Of a stretch of DNA of 64,000 nucleotides, positions 10,997-23,900 are shown piece after piece. Source of the DNA: Raphanus sativus. Lineage: Eukaryota > Streptophyta > Magnoliopsida > Brassicales > Brassicaceae. The notes below the pieces were generated by a model that was given only the letters and a program-made list of their open reading frames with translations, was not told where the DNA came from and made no database searches. The first letter of the stretch is position 1; every line of letters begins with the position of its first letter. A program made the position numbers and the translations under genes. The stretch spans positions 12,764,784 to 12,828,783 of the forward strand of contig NC_079511.1 in assembly GCF_000801105.2 (NCBI RefSeq). Direction: 5' to 3'.

Positions 10997-12699
10997 TAAA
11001 GAGAAGTGGCAGTGACAAAAATATATCAGGAACAAATGGTATAGATTTATGATCTACTCTATTAAATAGAAATATGATCTATTAATATAAGTTTAGTCTA
11101 AATATTTTAATATAATTATTAAATTATTTTACTAATTATTTAAAAAAAATATTTTACACAAATACAAAACAAAAAGAAAATAACGTGATCTTTTAAGGAA
11201 AAAGCAATTAGTTGAGAGGATATGATTTGAGTAATTGCAGCGTATATACACGAAAACTGTGTAATTTGCGAATCAGCTTTGTCTACGAAGAAGGAAGCTA
11301 TAAGTAATGCAACTATGAATCTCATGGAGAGTTCGATATGAAATTTCACCTTTTTTGCTGATCTGTTCTTTTTTAATGGCAGTTTTGTCCTTGTTTTTCC
11401 TATACAATGACTATGAATGTTGCATGCGTTTTCTATGAGGGACGGGACCGACCGCAAATAAGTCACCATTCAACAATTGCAATTTTATTATAATGACAAC
11501 TGATACAAAAATTAAGTGGGCTGTCGGCATTTCATCAACACGAACAAATAAATGGAACGCCGATGTATAGTCATAACACCTCAAATGAGGTGTGTTTTAG
11601 GGTGTGGTTCTTTATAGTTATTATTTTGAACTGAGTAAGTTAAAAAAATTTGTTTAACTAACATCAATAATTAGAACACATTTATTCAAATAAAAGTTTG
11701 GATATAAATAAAATCGTATTATATATATCAAAATTTGCACCATTTTGTTAAGGCCTAAAACCGTACAAATATGGTATAATTTGACTTTGACATTTTTTTA
11801 TTTTAAATAACAAACTTAAATTAATTCTGTTCTTAAAAAAAATCTCAATTATAATATTTTAAATAAAATATGATATTAGCTATAAAAATCTCAATAGTAT
11901 CATATTTAATTTCATATTTCTGATATATAAAATACCTTTTAAAATAAAAATACTATATTTTAAAAATTATATTAGTATCACTAATATTTCGGTGCCCTAT
12001 TTTAAAAATATATTAAATTTTATACATAACATTATCTTTATAATATTATATTTAAATATTTTAGTGTTATTTACATGTGTGTATATATATGTATATATAT
12101 ATTTATTTATAAATCTTGTATAAGTATATAATCTATGATATTTTTTTAGAATTTTATTATTTTTAAAAATATATTTTTACGGATCCAGATATCTGTGGTA
12201 GTACGATATACAGACGAATATCCAGATATCAAGACATTAAATCAACGAATCCGATGAATCCGGTATAGTATCCGAATATCCTAAATTTTTCGGAATCTAG
12301 ATTTGTCCAACCCTAGTTTGATGGTAGTAAGTAGGTCTGGGCACATTTTTCTGGAACAGTAAAATGAAACTGAAATATAATTTTGTTCGGGTTTTAATCA
12401 TGTCAATTATACTAGTGGACTTATATCTCTAGAATCGAAAAATTAGAACCGAACCGAAATCGAATCGAGAACTGAATGGATATCCAAATTTTTATAGTTT
12501 ATATATTTATAAATTTAAATATATTTATTTTTGAAATAATCAATTAATTTAAAAATATTATTTGTATGTCGAAATACTCAAAAATATTATTTATATTTCA
12601 GCTATATAATTTTTTAAAAATAATTTAAAATTAAATTAGTATAACTAATATTTTAGTTTTTATAAAATAGATTATATGTACCCCGCAGTTACACTACTC
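10997..12699. other. AT-rich intergenic DNA with repeat remnants
   Basis: No gene is supported. The segment carries scattered transposon remnants. The sequence after 11052 (A, then TCTACTCTATTAAATAGAAA) looks like a Helitron 5' start but has no matching 3' end. TTTGTCCAACCCTA near 12303-12316 and TAGGTCTGGGCA near 12331 resemble the outer ends of the hAT-like MITE family found at 14623, 16960 and 60238, without clear partners. Confidence 0.4.
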
Positions 12700-12869
12700 A
12701 TTATAAATATCACCGTTCATATTTTGTTATAAACCACACTGTTTAGACGAACCACAGTTGTTCCGTAGTATGCGTTTCTCATGTATAAACCACAGTAAAA
12801 CCGCACCGCACTAACTAATCCGCTTGCCGCGCACCGCATAATCCGCTATTACCATTCGGGGCCAACATA
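12700..12869 (+). repeat. Third copy of the Harbinger-like right end
   Basis: A segment of about 170 bases repeats the right-end sequence found at 8540-8723 and 10800-10996: CCGCAC-rich words, ATGCGTTT, AACCGCACCGCACTAAC and a final TTACCATTCGGGGCC. No transposase remains beside it, so it is either a solo end or the end of a non-autonomous relative. Confidence 0.6.
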
Positions 12870-13178
12870 TATCGTATCGTTTTCCAAAACCCATTTCTCT
12901 CCTCTCTCCTTATAATTATTGTAATTATCAAAATTATGAATTTAGAAGAAAGACATACACTTCCAAAAACCACACTCTATATTTTTTTTTATTTCTCCTT
13001 TCTCGCCCCTGTTCCTTCTTATTCTACTTCCTCTTCCTCCTTGACGCACCAACTAGTTTCAAAGCCCATCCTTCTCTCTCCTGCGTATTCGTATACATAC
13101 ATATACATGGCTATTCAGACATTTTCGGTTTGGTCCCAGATTCAATTACCAGAAGCTATATTTTTTTGAAAAAAGAGG

Positions 13179-13343
13179 ATGGTTGGGAATGGTGCTAGGA
13201 TTTCGATTCCGGCGGGTGCCATGAAGACGGTTGAGACCATCAAAGAGATCACTGCTGATAACTACAGTGAGTATGAGATTCACGCAATGCTCCTTAAATG
13301 AAATATGAATCCAATGACGCTGCTCAACGCCTTCGTCTTCAGG
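13179..13343 (+). pseudogene. Relic of the first exon of a GIP1/DUF1296 gene
   Basis: Translation from the ATG at 13179 gives MVGNGARISIPAGAMKTVET and then IKEITADNYSEYEIHAMLLK, which matches the N-terminal DUF1296 domain of plant GBF-interacting protein 1-like (kinase-related) proteins. A TGA at 13299-13301 interrupts it where the family has an acidic residue or Cys. Shifting by one base after the AATCC that follows recovers NDAAQRLRLQ, the expected end of that exon, directly before a GT donor at 13344. The exon therefore carries one nonsense and one single-base frameshift change. Downstream exons were not found. Arabidopsis has DUF1296 genes in the same chromosome region (At1g29350/At1g29370 as I recall), so this may be a local duplicate relic. 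Confidence 0.65.
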
Positions 13344-14614
13344 GTATATCATCTTATCATCCTCTTCTCTTATATGATTCCTGATTTGGTTTCTTTGACT
13401 GAATCCATGATTTCATTGTGGGTTTTCTATTTGTGGGGGTTTTTAACTTAGGTTTTAGTCTCTAATTTGTTAACCTTATGTATGAATTTTATGGGTTTGA
13501 TATCATCAGAAGTAAAGCATGTCTCTAGTTGTTGATGTCATATTGTCTTGTTTAGGGATTGATTAGAGTATGTGTGAATCAAAGCAGCACGCATCTGGGT
13601 TTTAGGGCCAGTGTCTGATGGATTTTTACCCTCGGCATTGTGTCTTTCTGATCTTTTTTTCCTTATGTTTCTCTGTTTCGGTAGAACCAGTTCTTCTTTT
13701 GTTGGATTTGTGGACCTATCTTGTAGATTTGAGGTTGTCTGATTATTTGCAGGTTTTGTCCTCCCATGGAGATCTGTATTGATCTTCATCCTCAGATCCA
13801 CTGAAGCTTTGCAATGAAAGCTTCTCGCATTCTCCAGCTTCCCCTTTCGGACTCTTGGGTCAACTTCAAGATTCTCCGATGATTTGAAGTCATAGATTCC
13901 TTAACAAGGTATGGGTGTGTTTGGTCTTTGTTGGCTTCGGTTTTCTAGCAGAGTGAAACTCGCACAAGGAAATCATGTATTTTACATCAGCCTCATAACT
14001 TTTTGGAAGAGAGAATCATGGTGTAAAACTATATATTTGTCTTGTTTTTTGTGGCTAATGGAATAATTAGTTCTACTTAAAAAGTATTATCCAACTAACA
14101 ATACTTTCAGTCATATGTTATTGCAAATTTTGGATCAAGAAAACTACAACAAGTTACGACCTATGAGTTACAATGGCGTAGACTTTTTCATTTTTGCTCT
14201 TTCCCTCATCAACAAGTCTAGTTATAATAACCGGCTACTAATCAAAAAATCCAAATAACAATAATGATATGTGAAAATTTGATATACATTACATTACATA
14301 ATTTAGGAAACGAGAATAATCTACGACTTTGAGTCTATAGTGATAACCGACTATTGATCGAAAATTCAACTAACAATAACAATATCTGGATAATTATTTA
14401 AGTAGCCAACTATTGATAAAATAATCCAACTAACAATAATGATATCCGGATAATTGAAATACATTATTTAACTTATTAGATATGAGAATAATAATAACAA
14501 TGTCCTGATAATAATTTAAATTAACGACCACTAACTTAAATAACCAACTACCATTAAAGAAAACTGGATAATTGGTATATATTACATACATATCTACATT
14601 TCATAGACCGGACT
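13344..14614. other. Non-coding DNA after the DUF1296 relic
   Basis: The first part (13344-13910) has intron- and UTR-like sequence with a plausible acceptor at 13751-13752 (atttgcag) and a donor near 13909, but the enclosed piece has stops in the frames I tried. From 14100 to 14580 there is a repeated motif of the type accAACTAnnaataanaatatccGGATAATT, occurring about four times and forming a short degenerate direct-repeat cluster. Confidence 0.4.
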
Positions 14615-14622
14615 GTGACACA

Positions 14623-15307
14623 TAGGGGTGGGCATTTTATCCGTGAAATTTGATTCGGTTCGTTATCCGTTACTATTCGATCCGAAAATTCCGAATATCC
14701 GTAAGCTTTCGAAGCAAAGCAAATACTAAAATTCAATATCCGTTAATATCGAAGCAAATCACAAATACTAAAATTTTGGGAAGCGAATATCCGATCCGAT
14801 CCGTCAATATATAAATACATGTATATTTTGATTATATTTAAAATTTTAATTGTATAAAATTATTATTCTAACATATGATTTGACAGATTCTATTCATATT
14901 ATTACTTATATAAAAATATTACATAAAAGGAAAAAAACATTTATGACAATTATAATTTTTTCTTCAGTTTTGTGTTATTATAATTGTTAATTAAGTTTAA
15001 AATTTTACAAAATATGTAGATTCATTGTATCTTTTAATTTTTATCCTTTATATCATGCAAAAAAAAATATTTTCCAAAAAAAATTTGTATCAAATTTTTA
15101 AGATTATTTGTATTAATCAAAACAAATGAGATATCCGTAAGTATCCGCAAATATCCGCAAATATCTATTTATTTTCCGGATATCCGTTTTTCCGAATATC
15201 CGTATTTTTCCGAATCAAAGCAAATCGGAAAATTAGATATCCGTAACATTCGAAGCAAATCACAAATACCTTCAAAAACCCGGATATCCGATCCGTGCCC
15301 AGGCCTA
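14623..15307. mobile_element. hAT-like MITE with 8-bp target duplication
   Basis: The element begins TAGGGGTGGGCA and ends TGCCCAGGCCTA, an imperfect 12-bp terminal inverted repeat. It is flanked by GTGACACA at 14615-14622 and again at 15308-15315, an exact 8-bp target duplication as made by hAT transposases. The interior (685 bp in total) is AT-rich with many ATATCCG words near both ends and codes for nothing. Related ends occur at 16960 and 60238. Confidence 0.8.
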
Positions 15308-15315
15308 GTGACACA

Positions 15316-16445
15316 TACTAATCGAGTGTGCTGAGATGGCAAAACCTGTGACTCGTTGGAATCTCGCCGGAAAAGAAATTCCGATTTGTGAAGAATTTTT
15401 TTTAAACTGAAAGTACTATTGCTAGTAAAACACTTATGATTTTTCGTGAGAGGCAAGTGAAGTTGTGGATCATCAAATGATCGTATGTCTACTGCATCTT
15501 CTTTACGCAAAATATCACTGTTTATGTAGTTGATTTCTGTAAAAAATCAAACTATGTCTAATCCCTAAATAAAGAAACAAATTCATGTGAAACAGTGTAT
15601 TGATCGTTGCAGGAAAGATATAAACAATATATCAATTGCCTGATACGAATATTTGTATATGTAGTGTTTAAATCTACAAAATATATCGTCAATTAATGTT
15701 GTCCTATTGATCAGCATTTGCTGGCTATTTTTAGACATGAATATGCTATACAAATACTTATATTGTTTGTATATATAGACTAGGTCATGATTGCATGTAT
15801 ATCATCATTACAAAACATTTATATTTTTTTCTGTAACAACAAAGTAATAGGAGTATGGTAGACATTTTAAAAGCTCTGGACATGGACTTTATGGTTGGGC
15901 TGATGATTTTTCCATCGTTGCAAATTATTAAGTTAGTTGATAATTAATGTGCCAATTGCGCATATGATTTTTTAAAGGAAAAAGCACGACCATAGTGTAA
16001 GACATCATAACAAGACGTATAATAAGACTCACTGCATAATAGCTTATGATACTATAAGTCTATAATACTAGGAGATATAATAAGTGTGTAGGCATATAGT
16101 GGTTAGTTAAATCGTATTAATTTAAATATATACAGTGACAGAATGTATAGCCTTTCTGTGTATATACAATCTAATTTCTCGATAATATTAATAATATATT
16201 GACAACAGTGATTTCTTTTTGAATTTATTTTATTAAATGTTTCTTATTATTGAGATACAGCTAGGTAGTTTCATCTGTCTTTCTCAAAAGAGTTAAGACA
16301 AAGCTTGGAAAAGTCAAAAGACAATGTTTAGCAAAAGCCAAAAGCCAACGGCGAATAAGCCACTTCCATTATCTCCGTCTTTTACGACTCTAGCAGAAAC
16401 ATTTGTGTATATTTGATCTTTGATTTTTTCTCTCCACTCTATCTC
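15316..16445. other. Upstream region of the TNL gene
   Basis: AT-rich DNA with no gene or transposon ends that I can support. The promoter and 5' leader of the TNL gene must lie in the last few hundred bases. Tracts near 16300 (aaaagtcaaaagacaatg) contain TTGAC-type words when read on the opposite strand, a possible W-box setting, but this is weak. Confidence 0.35.
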
Positions 16446-19400
16446 ATGGCATCTTTTTCTTCTTCACCTCGCACCTGGAGATACCGCGTCTTTGCGAGCT
16501 TCCACGGAGCAGACGTTCGTAAAACATTTCTGAGCCATTTAAGAAAACAGTTTAACTATAATGGGATTACAATGTTCGATGATCAAGGGATCGAGAAAAG
16601 CCAAACAATCGCACCTGCTCTCACACAAGCGATTAGGGAGTCAAGGATCTCAATCGTCTTGCTATCAAAGAACTATGCTTCTTCGAGATGGTGTTTGGAT
16701 GAGTTGTTGGAGATTATCAAGTGCAGGGAAGCTATGGGACAAATAGTCATGACGGTCTTCTACGGAGTCGATCCATCTGATGTGCGGAAACAGACTAGAG
16801 AGTTTGGGAGGGCTTTCAGTGAAACATGTTCTCGAGCAACAAAAGAGAAGAGGCGAGCATGGAGTCAAGCTTTGAACGATGTTGGAAACATAGCGGGGGA
16901 ACACTTTCAAAACTGGTTTGTTTATTTTCCTTAAATCATTTTCTTTTCTCTTGTAAAACCAGGGCTGAGCAAATAAACCAAACCCAACCGAACTGGTCCG
17001 AACACGACATAAATACGAATGAATCTTGTTTTATAGTATTTTAGATTATGGTATTATCCGAACCGAACTGAATCTAAATGAATATCGATAGAACCCAAAA
17101 TATTCAAAACCCCAAAAAGATCTTGTACCAAACATGATCTAAATTCCTAATATGTATACAAAATACACTTAGATATATTGAACATCTAAAATAAATATCA
17201 GTTGAATGAAGGTTAGTGGTTCTATTACATGAAATTGATGGTTGAAAGTGGCGGTCGAAGCTTTAAATTTTTTAGATTATTTTTTGTTTTATTGAACAAT
17301 GTTTCTCATTTAATGAGAACTTCATTTTCGTTTTATGCTTTCATTTATTTGGTTTTCTTTCTATCAATAAAATATTTACTTTTCATTTGATTTTGAATAA
17401 TCACGGTTGAGTTTCCTTTCTTATTTTTAAATTGATTTTACTTATATTTTTATTACAAAATAAGTACAAATCATGTATTTTAAAACCAAAGAACCGATTT
17501 TACTTATGTTTTGGTTACAAAGTAGGTATAAATCAGGTACTTTTAAACCGAATAACCAATTGGGATCCGAACACGATAGAATCCGAACCGGTATCGAACC
17601 GAACTTTCATATAACCCGAATGAGACTGATTTTGATAAATCCGAAAAACCGAAACCCGATTGGATAAAACCGAAACCCGATTGGGACCCCGAATGCCCAT
17701 GCTTATGTAAAACTTCTTTTTAATTTCATATTGCTTTTTCTCTCTTGTTAGGGACAATGAGTCAAAGATGATTGAAAAGATTTCTAGAGATATTTCAAAC
17801 AAGCTAAACACTACAATCTCTAGGGACTTTGAAGACATGGTGGGACTTGATGCACATCTGGAGAAAATGAAATATTATTTAGATTTGGATAAGGAGGATG
17901 AAGCTAAGATAGTTGGAATTTGTGGCCCTGCAGGCATTGGTAAAACTACCATTGCTAGAGCTTTACATAGCCTACTCTCTAGCAGTTTCCAGCTGAGTTG
18001 TTTCGTGGAGAATCTTAGGGGAAGCTATAATAGTGGTCTTGACGAATATGGTTTGAAGCTGCGTTTACAAGAGCAACTTCTTTCAAAGATCTTAGACCAA
18101 AATGGTATGAGGATATACCATTTAGGTGCAATACAAGAAAGGCTTTGCGACCAAAAGGTGCTTATCATTCTTGATGATGTGAATGATCTAAAGCAATTGG
18201 AGGCTTTGGCTAACGAAACAAGTTGGTTTGGTCCTGGAAGTAGGATCATAGTAACCACCGAAGATCAAGATATTTTGGAGCGACATGGTATTAAAACTAC
18301 TTACCATGTGGGTTTTCCATGTAGAGAAGATGCTCTTGAGATTTTTTACACATACGCTTTTAGAAAATTCCAACCACCTGATGCTTTCAAAAAGCTTGCA
18401 GAAAGAGTAACAAAGAGTTTTGATAACCTTCCATTGGGTCTCCGTGTTGTGGGGTCAGCTTTACGTGGGAAAGAGGAGGATGAGTGGGAAGCTCTACTGG
18501 ACAGGCTAGAAACTAGTCTCGATCGAGATATCGAGGGAGTACTCAGATTTGGGTATGATAGCTTACACGAGGACGAACAAGCTCTGTTTCTCCACATTGC
18601 GGTCTTTTTCAACTACAAGAAAGATGATGATGTGATGGCAATGCTCGCTGACAGTAACTTGAATGTCAAACGAGGATTGAAAATTCTAGCTGACAAATCA
18701 CTCATTTATAAATCTACCCTCGGGGAAATAGTAATGCACAAGTTACTTCAACAAGTGGGTAGACAAGCTATTCAAAGACAAGAGCCTTGGAAACGACGCA
18801 TCTTAATAGATGCTCAGGAGATTTGTTATGTCCTTGAGAATGATGATACAGTGAGTTTTTTCTTTTAACTTCAATCTAAATAAGTAAATTAATTTGGTGC
18901 AGGGGAAACATTTTTTTTAAAGTACTAACAAATTACTCATTTGTTTTAGGATAATAGAGCTGCTTTAGGTATATCGTTGGATATGTCTGGTATCAACAAC
19001 GTTGTCATAAATGAGAGAGCTCTGAAGAGAATGCGTAACCTTCGCTTCTTACATGTCTACAAGACAAGGTATGTTGAAAATGATCGAGTGGAAATACCTG
19101 AGGAGTTGGAGTTTCCACCTCAACTAAGGTTACTACACTGGGAGGCATACCCAAGGAATGCCCTTCCTCGCACATTTCATCCGGAATATCTTGTCGAACT
19201 CAATTTGCAGGAGAGCAATCTTGAAAAGCTTTGGCAAGGAACCCAGGTTGAATATTTTTATACTTTAAATATCTCTCTATATATACTTTTATTTCTCTAT
19301 GTTCTGATTATTTTCTTTATACTCAGCCACTTGCAAATCTCAAGAAAATGGTTTTGAGAAGATCCTATCGTTTGAAGGAACTACCAGATCTTTCAAATGC

Positions 19401-20613
19401 TACAAATATTGAGAAATTGAACCTGAGTTTCTGCGAGAGTTTGGTAGAGATTCCTTCCTCCGTGTCGGAACTTCAGAAACTACAGACTCTAAATGTGTAC
19501 AGCTGCGCAAAACTAGAAGTTGTTCCAACTCTAATCAACTTGGCATCTCTTGAACACGTCGATATGCTTGGATGCTCACAATTAAGGAGCTTACCTGAAA
19601 TTTCTACGCACGTCTCACGTATCAGAATAGATGATACACTGGTAGAGGAAGTCCCTGCATCATTTATGCGTTGCACTCGTCTTCAGACACTCTTTATAGG
19701 GGGCAGTGGAAACTTTAAGACATTAACACATCTCCCGGAGTGTGAGATTCTAAACCTATGTTTTATGGGTATTGAGAAGATTCCAGATTGCATCAAAGAT
19801 CTTCATGGGCTATTATACCTATATGTAGGGGGCTGCAGTAAACTAAAATGTCTGCCACAGCTTCCTGTTTCGCTGAGGCATTTAAATGCATGTGACTGCG
19901 AGTCACTGGAGAGCGTGTCATGCACGTCGTTTGACCCATCAATATTAGATCTGAACCTCAATTTCATCAATTGCCTCAAACTGAACCAACAAACACGAGG
20001 AGAAATTATCCAACTAACTTCCGGGGAGAGAATCTTACCCGGAAGAGAAGTGCCAGCAGAGTTCTGTCACCAAGCTACAGGACATTTCTTGACCATTCGT
20101 CGCGACGGTGATAATCCTTTCTCCGAGTCCTTAAGATTTAAAGCTTGCATTGTGATTTCCCCTAGAAGGTCGACAGAGGGAACACCTATCGCTTTATCGT
20201 GTACTCTCATAGGCAAAAACGGTGGCTTCGCTAAAAAAAATTGGAAGTACCTTTGCTTACCTGATAAGTCCCCCGGATTACAATCGGAACATCTGTGTTT
20301 ATTTTACCAAGAGAGATGTATTGAATTGAGCAGTGAGATATTGTTCGAATTCAGCTGCACGCCCTCCGAAGACTACGAGATTGTTAAATGCGGTGTTCGA
20401 ATCGACTCAGACGACATTGATGAAAGCGATGAAGGAAAGTATATAGACGAGATTGTTCAATGCGGTGATGGAATCTATACAAACGAGATCGAACAAGTAC
20501 AGAACGACTCGGATTATTTATCAGAAGAGGTTAACGTCGAAGTTAATAAACATGGAGGTTGTTGGAGTTGGCTGTGTAAAATAGCACTTACAGGCTCATC
20601 ATGTCTCTTTTAA
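16446..20613 (+). CDS. TIR-NB-LRR (TNL) immune receptor, 4 exons
   Basis: Intracellular receptor that senses pathogen effectors; TIR domains act as NAD+-cleaving enzymes that signal through EDS1. Exons: 16446-16915, 17752-18850, 18950-19246, 19327-20613, in phase, 1050 residues. TIR, residues 12-157: [20 protein letters not shown], where the family usually has FLSFRGEDVR; the probable catalytic Glu is E86 in [15 protein letters not shown]-loop GPAGIGKTT at 215-223, kinase-2 VLIILDDV at 293-300, [24 protein letters not shown], and an MHK in place of MHD. Then come [13 protein letters not shown], a short LRR region (about 8 repeats) and a C-JID-type post-LRR domain around [17 protein letters not shown]. 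The tail is acidic. No stop or frameshift was seen. It resembles Arabidopsis TNLs of the RLM1-like group (low confidence). Intron 1 is enlarged by a MITE. Confidence 0.92.
16960..17705. mobile_element. hAT-like MITE inside intron 1 of the TNL gene
   Basis: The element starts CAGGGCTGAGCA and ends TGCCCATGCTTA (imperfect inverted ends of the same kind as at 14623). It is flanked by TGTAAAAC at 16952-16959 and 17706-17713, an exact 8-bp duplication. The interior has repeated CCGAACC/AACCCGA words and no coding capacity. Removing the element and one duplication leaves an 82-bp intron, the normal size for a Brassicaceae TNL intron. Confidence 0.8.
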
Positions 20614-20861
20614 TAACTCCCTCTCCTAAGCTTTGTGTACATTGACAAATCTCTATTTATTATTTAACAATATAACTGTGTTTTTTTTTTAAATTGTGAT
20701 TTTTTCACAGAAGCTGCGTTGAGTAATAAAGATGTATTATAAACAGTACCGTTATGGAAACTATCTTGCGCAGCAAGAAACATTATTAGAATTGTTCATT
20801 TATAGAAAGAATCGAACTTTTAGAGTTTTCCAGAGATAAATGAAGAGGGAGAGAGACCCAA
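20614..20861 (+). promoter_or_regulatory. TNL 3' flank and upstream region of zinc-finger copy A
   Basis: After the TNL stop, this stretch contains the distal promoter-like sequence of zinc-finger copy A, now cut off from it by the LINE. It matches the DNA upstream of copy B: TATTATAAACAGTACCG here against TATTATAAAAAGTACAG at 28381, then GGAAACTATCTTG and ACTTTTAGAGTTTTC in both. Confidence 0.6.
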
Positions 20862-20878
20862 AAATCGGAATATACAAC
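20862..20878. repeat. LINE target-site duplication, left copy
   Basis: The 17-base sequence aaatcggaatatacaac is identical to 26308-26324 and brackets the LINE. Length and lack of mismatches are typical of a recent target-primed insertion. Confidence 0.9.
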
Positions 20879-20990
20879 TTTTTTGAAAGAATGTTAAATT
20901 AATTCAAACAAAAAAACTGTTTTACACTTTGTGTTACATTGGAGTTGAAGCTTTTTAATCAAGAGTTAAACAAAACAGAGCTTGAAGTAG

Positions 20991-23900
20991 CTATCGAGTG
21001 GCAAACCATTTGGCCAATCCACCTGTGTGCGCCGTGTCACGGATGGATGAGAGCCTGTTGCGAACAATCCTGTCCACCGTTTGGATTATCTGTCCGTATG
21101 TCATTGGAGTTTCTCCGTGCTTTCGCTGATTACGTTCCCTCCATATGGCATATAGAGTAGCTTGGAACACATATCTCACTATGAATAATTCAGTCTTGTC
21201 TCTGTTTTTATCCAGCAGTAGTTGTATGACTTGATCCCACTGATGAGTATAGCTCGCAGCCAACAGTTTCTGAGTTAATCCTTTCCACACACTTTCCGAA
21301 AAATTGCAGGAAAAGAACAAGTGATTTCTTGACTCCATCGGATCATTACAGAGCACGCAAGAGCTAGGGTTGCTTGTGTTCCATTGCTGAACTCGGTCTC
21401 CTGTTGCAAGCCTGTTGAGAATTGCAAGCCAAGCCATGAAAGAGTATTTAGGTGTGTTAAAAGCAAACCAGATCCCAGAATTCCAGCTCACTCTCGGTTG
21501 AGGTACTCGAATTAGTTTCCATGTCTCCTTGGAACTAAAGACCGATTTGTACTTATCTCCCCTCTTCCACAGCTTAACATCTTCCCCTTCCAGGAGACCT
21601 CTCTCTTTCAGTCGCTGAATATGATCTTCTATATCATTTAGCGTCTCCACTCTATGCCGTCGTCGACGATGCGTTTTAATCACCATGTCGACTGTTGCAT
21701 CTAGTCTTATGCCCATGTCAATACAGCCTCTTCTGCCTGTGATGTCAAATAATCTTCCAGCCGGAGTCCAGACGTCAAACCAAAAAGAAGTTTCTTCCCC
21801 ATTTCGTATCTCAGTTTTCAAAAACTCTTTAACAACGTCCCGATGCTTCAAGAGTTTTTTCCATATCCATGAACCAAGTGTAGAACTCTCCTTTACTGTC
21901 CATATAGAACCCTTTCGTATCAAGTAGTTCTTGACCCATTTAACCCATAGAGACGATGGGGAAGAGATTAACCTCCAAAAGAGTTTCAGACTCGCCACTT
22001 TGTTTGCTTCAGCAACTGATTTCAGTCCCAGCCCACCTTCTTCTTTTGGCATGCAACAGTCTTTCCATGAGACTTTCGCCTTCTTTGCATTCAGCTCTGT
22101 GCCAGACCAGAGGAAAGCCGCACAAAGACTATCTATTTCCTTAATACATTTTTTCGGTAGTCGAAAAGCGGAGATCCAAAAGTTTGTCAAGCTATGAATT
22201 ACAGATCCTACCAGTTGGAGTCGGCCAGCAAATGATAGGAATCTATTGTTCCATGAGCTTATGCGATTTCTGATCTTCTCTATAAGAGGAGTATAGTCAG
22301 CCACCGACATTTGTTTTGTCATCAAAGGCAATCCCAGGTAACGAACTGGCAATGTACCAGACGCGACGGAGAAGTGCTCAAGAATTTCACTTTTCTCTGT
22401 ATCCTTTACTCCAGCAAGATAGAGTGTTGATTTTTCCATGCTTATTTGCAGACCCGAGAACTCTGCAAATTGCCGAAACACCTCAAGCATACCCTCTACA
22501 GATCGCTTCTTCCCATCAGAAAACACAAGAACATCATCCGCGAAACATAAGTGCGTAAGTTTCAAACTTTGGCAATAAGGATGGAAGCCATACTGTCTAG
22601 ATATAGCTGCATTATCAAGCAACCGAGATAGCACTTGCATACAGATGACGAACAGGTATGGAGACAAAGAGCAACCCTGCCTTAGCCCTCTTTTGCTATT
22701 AAAATAGCCAGCCAATTCACCATTAACTTGAACAGAAAAAGAGGCTAACGTGATGCACTTCTCTATCCATGTAATATATTTCCCCGGAAACTCCAATGCC
22801 CTCAAAGTTCCCAAGAGAAAAGGCCACTGCACTGTGTCGAAAGCCTTTGATATATCAATTTTAAGCGCACATCGAGATGAGACAGAATCCTTATGATAAT
22901 TTTTAACCAATTCCGAAGCTAGGAGGACATTCTCCATCAGCAGCCTGTCCTTTACAAATGCAGATTGACTCGGGGATATGAATTTCGGTAGCACTTTTTT
23001 CAGCCTGTTTGCCAACAGCTTGGAGATAATTTTGTATAGAACATTACAGCAGGAGATTGGCCGATAATCTTTGAACATTATGGCCTCGTCTTTTTTAGGG
23101 ATCAATGCCAAAATTGTGGAATTGACACCCTTTGGCAAGAAACCAAACTCAAAAAAAGAAGTTACTGCTGTCACCACCTCCTTACCAACAATTGACCATG
23201 CTGCTCTGTAGAATTCACAAGTGTATCCATCAGGTCCTGGAGATTTATTTCTTGCCATCTTAAAAATAACCTCCTTTATCTCCTCTGCAGTGACTTCCTG
23301 CGCTAGCATTGTCTGATCCAGCTCTTCACATTCAAAATTCAGAATCTCCTTCAACTTCTCAACTGAGATACCCTGATAGTCCAATACTTGATGCGCAAGA
23401 AAACCATTGAAATAGTTAACTGCTTCAGTCTTTATGTCCTCCTGAGTAGCAGCTGTTGATCCATCATCTCTTTTAATTTCTCGAATAGTATTCCTGACTT
23501 CCCGAGTCTTTGCCGCATTATGAAAGTGCCTGTTGTTACCATCGCCTACACATAGCCAATGTAGCTTCGCCTTTTGGCCTAAGACTTTTTCCTCAATAGA
23601 TGATAGATGAGACCAGCGCTCATAGAGCATTTTTTCCTCTGCTAAGTTAGCTTGAGTTGGCGTAGACAGAGTTCTTTGTTGACTAGCACAAAGCTGTTCA
23701 AAGACCTCTTTCGTACGTCGTGTGATATCTCCGACATGAGCTTTACTCAAACTTCGAAGCGAAGGCTTGAGCTCCTTAAGCTTCTTTGATAGTCTAAAAA
23801 TGGCAGAGGTGGAGCTATATATCTCAGGAGTCTCAGCCCAAAACCTTTCTACCAGAGGAAGGAAGTCCGGTGAATCCACAACTGCATTGACGAATTTAAA

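Noticed and set aside
11053..11120. Second plus-strand Helitron start (TC after A, TATTAAATAGAAA)
   Set aside because: No hairpin plus CTAG end was found downstream within several kilobases, and the 5' signal alone is weak in AT-rich DNA.
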